A stretch of 12,342 bases of DNA from a bacterium (GTDB lineage: Bacteria; Vulcanimicrobiota; Xenobia; RGZZ01). The notes beneath the pieces are model-generated. The model was not told where the DNA came from. It saw nothing but the letters and a program-made list of their open reading frames with translations, and made no database searches. The stretch lies in NCBI GenBank assembly GCA_021782195.1, contig JAJXVI010000019.1, positions 1-12,342 of the forward strand, in the 5' to 3' direction. The position numbers and the translations under genes were made by a program. Below are positions 6,847 through 12,342 of the stretch, piece after piece (within the stretch, counting starts at the first letter, position 1; each line of letters starts with the position of its first letter).

Positions 6847-7656
6847 ATGCAATCGCCGCTGATCCGACCTGGCTCTTCTCAACGTTTGAGCGCAAGTACG
6901 AGCTCCCTGATGGGAGAGAAGGAACCCCAGGACTCCAGCCTGCCGGAAGAGCCCCCCCCGCACGAGGCGGGCGTGGTAGACTTTGCTGATGTCTCCGATC
7001 ACCAGCGCAATATCGACTGGTCAGCCTATGCAGCGTCTGGTCGGAAACTGGCCATCTGCAAGGCAACCGAAGGCGACGACTGGAACGACCCGACGACCGG
7101 GGCGAATCGTCAGGCGCTGAGCAGTCTGGGCCTGTACTGCGGGCTGTACCATTTTGCCGGTTCCACCATCGCCGGGGCGATTGACGACCCTGTGGTGGAA
7201 GCAGATCATTTCTTGTCCACCGTTGGCACCATGGGCAAGAAAGAGTTTCCCGTGCTTGACTTTGAGCGCACCTGGGGCATGACGCCTTCACAGCAGGTGA
7301 ACTGGATCAAGCAGTGGTGCACCGAGGTCGAGAATCAGACGGGGAAGGTTCCCTGGCTGTACACGAACGGCATGATTCTCCGACACATCAATCCGTCATC
7401 GTTGACGCGTTATCCCCTCTGGCTGGCGAACTACCAGTCGCACAACCCGAGCCATCCGCCCGCGAGCGCGCCGTGGCCGGGCCTGACGGCGTGGCAGTAC
7501 AGCGACCGCGTGGACGTGCCAGGCATCGGTCGAGCCGACGACAGTTTCTTCTACGGCATCCCGCCGTCTCTCACGGGTGCGGCAGCATCGTCCCCGTCCG
7601 CGGCAGCATCGTCCCCGGCCGCACAGGCCGCGTCCCCCGACCCGCGGCAGGGTTAG
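6847..7656 (+). CDS. GH25-family muramidase (lysozyme), leaderless
   Basis: This 269-residue protein carries a glycoside hydrolase family 25 domain at about 43-238. Enzymes of this family cut the beta-1,4 bond between MurNAc and GlcNAc in peptidoglycan. Visible motifs are VVDFADVSDHQ (43-53), IDWSAY...AICKATEG (56-75), GLYCGLYHF (95-103), LDFE (137-140) with the D-x-E acid pair, LWLANY (191-196) and WQYS (216-219). Near the end DDSFFYG replaces the more usual D-x-N-x-F. The first 40 residues are polar Ser/Pro/Glu-rich and do not form a signal peptide, and residues 243-269 are an Ala/Ser/Pro tail, so export would need another route. The start at 6847 is preferred over 6820 because AGGAG lies ten bases upstream. 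It converges on the hydrogenase operon with 39 bases between. Role could be wall remodelling, predation or a delivered effector; context does not decide. Confidence 0.9.
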   Translation: MQSPLIRPGSSQRLSASTSSLMGEKEPQDSSLPEEPPPHEAGVVDFADVSDHQRNIDWSAYAASGRKLAICKATEGDDWNDPTTGANRQALSSLGLYCGLYHFAGSTIAGAIDDPVVEADHFLSTVGTMGKKEFPVLDFERTWGMTPSQQVNWIKQWCTEVENQTGKVPWLYTNGMILRHINPSSLTRYPLWLANYQSHNPSHPPASAPWPGLTAWQYSDRVDVPGIGRADDSFFYGIPPSLTGAAASSPSAAASSPAAQAASPDPRQG

Positions 7657-7677
7657 CCCGCACAACCCCGGGGCGGG
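7657..7677. terminator. GC-rich inverted repeat between convergent genes
   Basis: CCCGC (7657-7661) pairs with GCGGG (7673-7677), and the palindrome CCCCGGGG (7666-7673) overlaps it. It sits directly after the GH25 stop and just past the hydrogenase alpha stop on the other strand. With no T tract it is a weak candidate for a bidirectional terminator. Confidence 0.25.
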
Positions 7678-7695
7678 TGGAAAGCGCCAGCGCGC

Positions 7696-9024
7696 CTACA
7701 GTATCCGTCGATCGAGTTTGAGGAAGTGCACGGAGCAGCTGATGCACGGGTCGTAGTTGCGGATGAGATGTTCACACCGAAGGGTCGCTTCCTCGTCAGG
7801 GATGTCGATGAGCGTGAGCGCAAGTTCGGCCAGGTCCTCCTCGATCGCAAGCTGATTCTGTGCCGTTGGCGGACAGATGCGTGCTCGGGCGATCGTCCCC
7901 TCGTCGGTGGTCTCGTACTGGTGCCAGCACAGGCCGCGCGGCGCCTCCGTCCCGTGTCCACCCACACCGGCCCGCGCGCTCACGGGCACGCACGTGCGCT
8001 CCAGTGGACGGATACCTTCCAGGACGTCGAGCGCGAGGGCCAGCGCGTGTACCGTTTCAATCGCGCGCGCTGGCAGACTGAAATACGAGTTTTTCCACGG
8101 CAGGTCGTGTCCAAGCGCTCTACAGACGTCCGGCAGAAGCTCCCCGGCGTGGGGATGCAACCCGCTTGCGTTCAGGTTCAGACGTGCCAGCGGACCGGTC
8201 ACGTAGGCACCCCGTCCCCGAATGACGGATTGGAGCGCCGTGGAGTGTGCGACGTGGATTTCCTCGATGGCGTCGCCAAACTCCGACTGATCCACGTCGA
8301 GCCCCTTGTTTGACCGGATGCGACCCAGGTTCATCGGGTATCCCGTGTCGGGACAGAGTGCAACGAACTCGTAGTCGCGCTCGAGGAAAGGATACCGCAC
8401 CGACGCGGCCAGGAACAGCGTGAGTTCCTTCATGCTTGAGAGTGCCTCTCGAACGCGAGGAAGGAGGACCTCCACGACTTCCGGGTCCGGTGCCGCATGG
8501 AACCCTCCGATGCAGGCGCCCACGGGATGCACGGCCCGCCCTCCGAGAAGTGCGACGAGGTCATTTCCCACCTTCTTTATCCGAAGCGCCTTGCGCACCA
8601 GGTCGGCGTGGTTCTCCGCCATGCTGATCACCGACTCGTAGCCAAGAAAATCCGGCAGGTGCAGCATGAACATGTGCAGGACGTGGCTTTCGATCCATTC
8701 CCCGCAGTACAAAAGGTCGCGCAGCCGTCGGATCGGCTCGTCGATCTGCTCGAAAACGCCGATGGCCCTCTCGATTGCGTGGCAGGAGCCCATCTGGTAT
8801 GCAACCGGGCAGATGCCGCAGATGCGTGCGGTGATGTCCGGCACTTCTCGGTAGTCGCGTCCGCGCAGAAACGCCTCGAAGAACCGTGGAGGTTCAAAGA
8901 TGTCGAGGCGGGCCTCTTCGACACGCCCGTCGCGAAGGGTGACGTGGAAGGTGCCTTCGCCTTCCACACGGGCCAGCGCCTTGACGTGAAAAGTGCGTTC
9001 AGTGGGTGTCTTCTTGTCGCTCAT
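7696..9024 (-). CDS. hydA: [NiFe] hydrogenase large (alpha) subunit, group 3b type
   Basis: This 442-residue catalytic subunit holds the Ni-Fe(CN)2CO centre that splits or forms H2. The N-terminal motif [16 protein letters not shown] (67-82) gives Ni ligands C69 and C72. The C-terminal motif DPCISCSVH (425-433) gives C427 and C430. Other family features are ARVEGEG (18-24) and [11 protein letters not shown] (166-176). The Tyr after PVA, where many hydrogenases have His, is as I recall typical of group 3b sulfhydrogenases. Only nine residues (FLKLDRRIL) follow H433; these should be removed by a maturation endopeptidase, and the short tail fits this subgroup. The start is the ATG at 9024; this overlaps the delta gene by 26 bases and has only a weak site (GAGTGA), suggesting translational coupling. 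The open frame extends upstream to 9543 but that part shadows delta. It is the last gene of the beta-gamma-delta-alpha operon. Confidence 0.96.
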   Translation of the reverse strand: MSDKKTPTERTFHVKALARVEGEGTFHVTLRDGRVEEARLDIFEPPRFFEAFLRGRDYREVPDITARICGICPVAYQMGSCHAIERAIGVFEQIDEPIRRLRDLLYCGEWIESHVLHMFMLHLPDFLGYESVISMAENHADLVRKALRIKKVGNDLVALLGGRAVHPVGACIGGFHAAPDPEVVEVLLPRVREALSSMKELTLFLAASVRYPFLERDYEFVALCPDTGYPMNLGRIRSNKGLDVDQSEFGDAIEEIHVAHSTALQSVIRGRGAYVTGPLARLNLNASGLHPHAGELLPDVCRALGHDLPWKNSYFSLPARAIETVHALALALDVLEGIRPLERTCVPVSARAGVGGHGTEAPRGLCWHQYETTDEGTIARARICPPTAQNQLAIEEDLAELALTLIDIPDEEATLRCEHLIRNYDPCISCSVHFLKLDRRIL

Positions 9025-9811
9025 AGAGTTCACTCGCTTGTTTGAAAGGTTCGAGGTAGCCGTTGAACGAGCGGAGCATGCGCACCATGTCGCGCGGCGT
9101 TGCTCCTTCTGACGCGAGGCGATTGCCCAGGGAAGGGATGTTTGGCTGTTCCATCGGGCCAAAGCAACCGTAACATGCCCGATTGAACTTTGGGCAGAGC
9201 GCGCCGCAACCGGCCTGCGTGACCGGGCCGAGGCAAGGCTTCCCTTCGCTGACCAGCCGACATGGGAGTTGAGCGCGCTTGCACTCGATGCAGACGCTGT
9301 ACGTGGGAATGGCGGGCTTGCGACCTGCCAGAAGAGCGGAGATGATCTCGACCAGGGCCCGTCCGCTGACCGGGCAGCCGCGCAACTCGAAATCGACGAA
9401 GACGTGGCTGGCGATGGGGGTGGCGGTTTCCAGTGTCTTGATGTATGCCGGATGGGCATACACGGTGCGGGCGAACTCGCCGACGTCGGCCCAGTTTCGG
9501 AGGGCCTGGATACCGCCAGAGGTCGCGCACGCTCCGATGGCAATCAGGTACCGACTGTCGCGCCGAATCTGGCGAATACGCTCCTCTTCCTCCGGGGTAG
9601 AAATGCTTCCCTCTACAAGCGCGATGTCATACGGGGGAGGGAGTTCTCGCCTGCGTGCTTCGAGGAAGAGCGCAATTTCCACGAGACCGACGAGGTCAAG
9701 GAGCTCGTCTTCGAGGTTCAACAGTTGCAACTGACAACCGTCACAGCTCGAGAACTTGTATACTGCCATGAGCGGCGTGCGCCCGTTGAGTCTCATCGCG
9801 TGGACCGGCAT
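8999..9811 (-). CDS. hydD: [NiFe] hydrogenase small (delta) subunit, group 3b type
   Basis: This 270-residue iron-sulfur subunit passes electrons between the Ni-Fe site and the diaphorase half. Proximal [4Fe-4S] ligands are visible as C23 and C26 in SSCDGCQ, C95 in IGACATSGG and C146 in LRGCPVSG. Eight further cysteines (C174, C177, C184, C193, C202, C206, C213, C216) can hold two more [4Fe-4S] clusters. There is no twin-arginine signal, as expected for a cytoplasmic group 3 enzyme. The start is the ATG at 9811: GAGGAG lies eight bases upstream (9820-9825), and the codon begins two bases after the gamma stop. An ATG five codons later (9796) is less likely. The frame continues upstream to 10162 only as a shadow of gamma. 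Its end overlaps the alpha gene by 26 bases. Confidence 0.95.
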   Translation of the reverse strand: MPVHAMRLNGRTPLMAVYKFSSCDGCQLQLLNLEDELLDLVGLVEIALFLEARRRELPPPYDIALVEGSISTPEEEERIRQIRRDSRYLIAIGACATSGGIQALRNWADVGEFARTVYAHPAYIKTLETATPIASHVFVDFELRGCPVSGRALVEIISALLAGRKPAIPTYSVCIECKRAQLPCRLVSEGKPCLGPVTQAGCGALCPKFNRACYGCFGPMEQPNIPSLGNRLASEGATPRDMVRMLRSFNGYLEPFKQASELYERQEDTH

Positions 9812-9813
9812 GG

Positions 9814-10701
9814 CTAGATCTCCTCTCGGGCAAAAATGTCGGCAATGTCCTTGAAACAGAAGACGGGACCGTCCTTGCAGACGAATTTCGAACCGTACTG
9901 GCAGTGCCCGCAACGTCCGAATCCGCAGTTCATGTTGCGTTCGAGACTGATGTACACGCGGTCGGTGGGGACGTGCAGTTGTAAAAAGCTCCACGCGGCG
10001 ACGCGATTGAGGATGCGCGGGCCGCAGACCATGACGAGGGCTCGCTCGGCGTTTACCCGAACCCGTCTCAGGAGGTTCGTGACGACGCCGACCGGACCCG
10101 TCCACTCTGCGGTCGCATTGTCGACGGTTACCAGTACGTCGAACTTGCCTTCGCGTTCCCACGCCGCGAGCTCCTCGGCGAAGAGACGGTCTTCAGGGGT
10201 GCGGCAGCCATAGAGCACGACCACGCGCCGACATCGTTCACGGTGGCGTTGCAGCCAGTAGATCACGGGACGCAGCGGTGCCAGTCCGATGCCGCCACCG
10301 ACAAGCACCACGTCTCGTCCATCAATCCTGTCAAGAGGCCAGGGGTTCCCGAACGGCCCCCTCAGTCCGAGAACGCCCCCGGGCTCGAGTTGCTCGACGG
10401 CCCGCGTGACCGAACCGACAGTGCGAATGGTGTGTTCGAGGCTTTCCGGGATTTCGGAATCGGAACTGATCGAGATGGCGGCCTCTCCGACGCCTGGAAC
10501 CCACAGCATGTTGAACTGTCCGGGTTGCCAGCGATAGCGTGTGCGAAGGACCGGGTCCACAAGCTCCAATCGGAGGGTGCGGGTATTGAAGTTTTCCTGT
10601 TTGACGTCGAGAACGCGCGCCGCCACCGGTAGCCAGGTGGTTCCACCGCAGGCGGCGGGCAGGGGACGATTCGGCGTGAGCTGTTTCGGCTTGGTGGGCA
10701 C
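9814..10701 (-). CDS. hydG: Hydrogenase gamma subunit, FAD/NAD(P)-binding reductase
   Basis: This 295-residue flavoprotein of the ferredoxin-NADP reductase superfamily is the site where NAD(P)(H) reacts. The FAD-binding barrel covers about 25-120, with [23 protein letters not shown] (58-80) as the flavin region. The nucleotide-binding half has [14 protein letters not shown] (133-146) and VMVCGPRIL (223-231). The C-terminus carries a [2Fe-2S] site with spacing C259-x4-C264-x2-C267-x7-C275, as in dihydroorotate dehydrogenase electron-transfer subunits and sulfhydrogenase gamma. The start is a GTG at 10701: AAGGAAGG (10709-10716) lies seven bases upstream, and the codon begins four bases after the beta stop. 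The open frame reaches 10794 but that would overlap beta by 89 bases. Preference for NAD or NADP cannot be read with confidence. Confidence 0.94.
   Translation of the reverse strand: MPTKPKQLTPNRPLPAACGGTTWLPVAARVLDVKQENFNTRTLRLELVDPVLRTRYRWQPGQFNMLWVPGVGEAAISISSDSEIPESLEHTIRTVGSVTRAVEQLEPGGVLGLRGPFGNPWPLDRIDGRDVVLVGGGIGLAPLRPVIYWLQRHRERCRRVVVLYGCRTPEDRLFAEELAAWEREGKFDVLVTVDNATAEWTGPVGVVTNLLRRVRVNAERALVMVCGPRILNRVAAWSFLQLHVPTDRVYISLERNMNCGFGRCGHCQYGSKFVCKDGPVFCFKDIADIFAREEI
9820..9825 (-). promoter_or_regulatory. Ribosome binding site of the hydrogenase delta gene
   Basis: GAGGAG on the minus strand, eight bases before the ATG at 9811, inside the end of the gamma gene. It fixes the start of the small subunit. 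Confidence 0.65.
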
Positions 10702-10705
10702 GCGT

Positions 10706-11935
10706 CTACCTTCCTTTCCCGGTCTCGAAACCGTGAGGATTGCCCGTGCTGACCCCGGTGCCGCCCCCCCCTCTGGCGTGTGGGCTCTCCCCACTGTGGG
10801 GCTCTGGGGGCTGTGCCTCCCGGGTCAGGTCGATGCTGGCGGGACACCACGTGATACATCGTCCGCATCCCACGCATCCACTGGTCCCGAACTGTTCCCA
10901 CCAGGTCAGCAGTTTGTGGCGAAGCCAGTGCCGATAGCGACCCCGAATGCTGGCGCGGTGCGGAGATCCCCCTGCATAGCTGAACTGGTGGGTGAAACAC
11001 GATTCCCAATAGCGGGTACGGGTCACGCTGCCGTCAGTCAGGGAACTGGCGTCGACGACCGTGTTGCAGAAGCAGGTCGGGCAGACCATTGTGCAGTTGC
11101 CACAGGAGAGACAACGTGCGGCAACGTCGTCGAATTGCGGATGGTCCGGATTCTGGGCCAGGAAGAGGCGCGCCTGGGCCGGGTCGAGCGTGCGGCCCAT
11201 CGAGTTGCGGGCATTGTCGAGCTTGATTTCGGCGAGTTCGAGTTCGGCATCGGACGGAGCTCGCACCGGCAGGCGCGACACCAGTTCGACCCCTCGTTCG
11301 GAGCCGCACTCCACCACGAAGCCGGCCTTCAGCTCGGTGAAGGCGAGGTCGAAACCTTCGAGCGCCTGCGGTCCGGTGCCCATCGAGGTGCAGAAGCAGG
11401 TGCCTCCGGGACGGGTGCAGTTGACGGCCACGATGAACGCACGGTGGCGTGTCTTTCGGTAGTAGGATTCCGGCTCACCGGGGGCACTCGGTCCGGTGCT
11501 AGCGTCGAAGACACGGTCCCCAACCGCGATGGCCGCGAGATCGCAGGGACGCAGCCCGATAAAAGCCAGTGACGGTGGCGGTGGGTGCAATTCCTCCGAC
11601 TCGAACGCGTCACGGGTCATCCGTATCCGGTAGAGCGGTAGCTCGGTCGGGAAGAAGTAGGACCGTGCCCCGTTCGGTCCGACGACGTGCTCAAAATACA
11701 ACGGCTCGTCGCCTCTTTCAAGGCGATAGTGTCCGGCGTCCTGGCGGTCCTTGAAGCCCTGCGCAATCTCCGACGCGTCGCGGATGGGGCGCATCATCAG
11801 CACTGTGTCTTGTTTTGTCGGGGCGACCACCGTGTAGCCGAGAGCCTGCAATTCGCGGACGAGGTCGCCCATTGCAGCTCGGGGCAGAAACGACGGGGAC
11901 GGTCCGAAGATGCCGGCAGAGGTTTGGGTCACCAT
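10706..11935 (-). CDS. hydB: Hydrogenase beta subunit, 4Fe-4S electron carrier
   Basis: This 409-residue subunit links the hydrogenase half to the gamma flavoprotein. GLRPCDLAAI (127-136) and NCTRPGGTCFCTSMGTGP (172-189) are typical of the sulfhydrogenase beta/anaerobic sulfite reductase A family. Two ferredoxin-type [4Fe-4S] sites follow: C275-x2-C278-x2-C281-x3-C285-P and C354-x2-C357-x2-C360-x3-C364-P. After about 371 the chain is a Gly/Pro/His-rich tail of about 38 residues with no domain, probably variable. The start is the ATG at 11935, with CAGGAG six bases upstream (11942-11947); a GTG at 12037 keeps the frame open but adds a sequence unlike the family. This is the first gene of the operon. 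The region upstream holds a palindrome and the G-rich array but no FNR or sigma-54 site that I can identify. Confidence 0.95.
   Translation of the reverse strand: MVTQTSAGIFGPSPSFLPRAAMGDLVRELQALGYTVVAPTKQDTVLMMRPIRDASEIAQGFKDRQDAGHYRLERGDEPLYFEHVVGPNGARSYFFPTELPLYRIRMTRDAFESEELHPPPPSLAFIGLRPCDLAAIAVGDRVFDASTGPSAPGEPESYYRKTRHRAFIVAVNCTRPGGTCFCTSMGTGPQALEGFDLAFTELKAGFVVECGSERGVELVSRLPVRAPSDAELELAEIKLDNARNSMGRTLDPAQARLFLAQNPDHPQFDDVAARCLSCGNCTMVCPTCFCNTVVDASSLTDGSVTRTRYWESCFTHQFSYAGGSPHRASIRGRYRHWLRHKLLTWWEQFGTSGCVGCGRCITWCPASIDLTREAQPPEPHSGESPHARGGGGTGVSTGNPHGFETGKGR
10709..10716 (-). promoter_or_regulatory. Ribosome binding site of the hydrogenase gamma gene
   Basis: AAGGAAGG on the minus strand, seven bases before the GTG at 10701 and overlapping the end of the beta gene. 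It supports the GTG start. Confidence 0.6.
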
Positions 11936-12169
11936 GGTCGGCTCCTGTCCGGTCGGCGCGTGACGGGCTGTGAGCGAGCGAGATAAAGCTCGACGCCTCT
12001 CGCCAACGCAGTTCGAGACCCCGACCCACGCCGACACCTGACTCTATCGGTATCACCTGTCGCGTGTTGGACGCCATCGGGTCGACGACCCATGTGCTCC
12101 CGGGCCGGTCCGGCGGGATGTTGCTCGTGCGCGTGCGACCTGCTCGACGCCACCTCGCGGCGCGGGGAC
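11936..12169 (-). promoter_or_regulatory. Leader and upstream region of the hydrogenase operon
   Basis: The stretch before the beta gene contains no credible gene. It holds the ribosome binding site CAGGAG (11942-11947), a small inverted repeat CGAGC/GCTCG (11975-11979 and 11988-11992) that would fold in the transcript, and the palindrome at 12079-12091. I searched by eye for a sigma-54 -24/-12 pair, an FNR box and a good sigma-70 pair and found none. Confidence 0.4.
12079..12091. promoter_or_regulatory. Perfect 13-base palindrome upstream of hydrogenase operon
   Basis: GGGTCG-A-CGACCC is a perfect inverted repeat about 145 bases upstream of the beta start. CAT and ATG flank it offset by one base, so the symmetry nearly continues. 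It is a candidate regulator site, but GC-rich palindromes of this size also arise by chance. Confidence 0.3.
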
Positions 12170-12342
12170 GTCCGCGCTTTCGCTGGGGGGGGCGTCCGCG
12201 CTTTCGCTGGGGGGGGGACGTCCGCGCTTTCGCTGGGGGGGGCGTCCGCGCTTTCGCTGGGGGGGGGGCGTCCGCGCTTTCGCTGGGGGGGGCGTCCGCG
12301 CTTTCGCTCGGGGGGGGGGGTCCGCGCTTTGGCTGGGGGGGG
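12170..12342. repeat. G-rich tandem array, 24/26 alternating, 50-base period
   Basis: Seven copies of the core GTCCGCGCTTTCGCT start at 12170, 12194, 12220, 12244, 12270, 12294 and 12320. They are separated by G runs of 8, 9, 8, 10, 8 and 11. Spacing alternates 24, 26, 24, 26, 24, 26, so the true period is 50 bases. The first five cores are identical. The sixth is followed by CG instead of GG, and the seventh has TTTGGCT in place of TTTCGCT and directly abuts the preceding G run. The array runs off the window edge. There are no CRISPR-like unique spacers and no coding frame. It lies upstream of the hydrogenase operon. Confidence 0.9.

Noticed and set aside
8794..8826. Tyr instead of His after the first CxxC of the large subunit as an inactivating change
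   Set aside because: [12 protein letters not shown] is, as I recall, the normal form in group 3b sulfhydrogenases, and all four Ni-binding cysteines are present.
9025..9543. Long N-terminal extension of the hydrogenase large subunit
   Set aside because: The frame is open, but the translated part is Ser/Arg/Pro-rich shadow of the delta gene; family similarity begins at [24 protein letters not shown].
9812..10162. N-terminal extension of the small subunit
   Set aside because: It lies entirely within the gamma gene in another frame, and the ATG at 9811 has a strong ribosome binding site.
11988..12151. Direct repeat GCTCGACGCC at 11988-11997 and 12142-12151 as a regulator site pair
   Set aside because: Ten matching bases over this distance in very GC-rich DNA are weak evidence, and the flanks do not agree.
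12170..12342. CRISPR array at the right edge
   Set aside because: The units are regularly spaced, but the sequences between cores are G runs, not unique spacers, and no cas gene is present.

Overview
The window is GC-rich with dense coding. It holds nine protein genes and ends in a G-rich tandem array. Four things suggest a large-genome, soil- or sediment-type Gram-negative bacterium of the Myxococcota/deltaproteobacterial or Acidobacteriota kind: a Ser/Thr kinase with PEGA repeats, long Pro/Ala-rich linkers, strong G/C third-position bias, and many G or C runs of eight or more. This is inferred from gene style only; there is no rRNA or marker gene to settle it.

Left part (1-3607). The 3' end of a membrane-anchored Ser/Thr protein kinase (kinase tail, long linker, one membrane segment, two PEGA domains, Tyr/Pro-rich tail) converges on a minus-strand pair: a CPBP-family intramembrane protease and, upstream of it, a PF00756-type serine esterase.

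Middle (3608-7656). A 485-base region without a convincing gene separates the esterase from a large plus-strand GAF-like protein. That region carries a perfect palindrome that could be an operator. The large protein has several conserved-looking blocks and resembles an uncharacterised family I recall mainly from Bacteroidetes. A stem-loop lies over its stop codon. It is followed by a possible extended -10 promoter and a leaderless GH25 muramidase.

Right part (7696-11935, minus strand). Four tightly packed genes encode a complete cytoplasmic group 3b-type [NiFe] hydrogenase (sulfhydrogenase-like) in the order beta-gamma-delta-alpha. This is the subunit order of the hydBGDA operon of Pyrococcus furiosus. 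Electrons would pass from the Ni-Fe site in alpha, through three [4Fe-4S] clusters in delta and two ferredoxin-type clusters in beta, to the FAD/NAD(P)/[2Fe-2S] gamma subunit, coupling H2 with NAD(P)(H). No maturation gene (hyp genes or the C-terminal endopeptidase) is in the window.

Right edge (11936-12342). The leader and upstream region of the hydrogenase operon contain a 13-bp palindrome. Next comes a seven-unit array whose spacing alternates 24/26 bases, giving a strict 50-base higher-order period. It combines G runs of 8-11 with a core that reads d(GCGAAAGC), a known hyper-stable mini-hairpin sequence, on the bottom strand. This array is the least explained element here. The hydrogenase operon and the GAF-like protein are the most informative genes.
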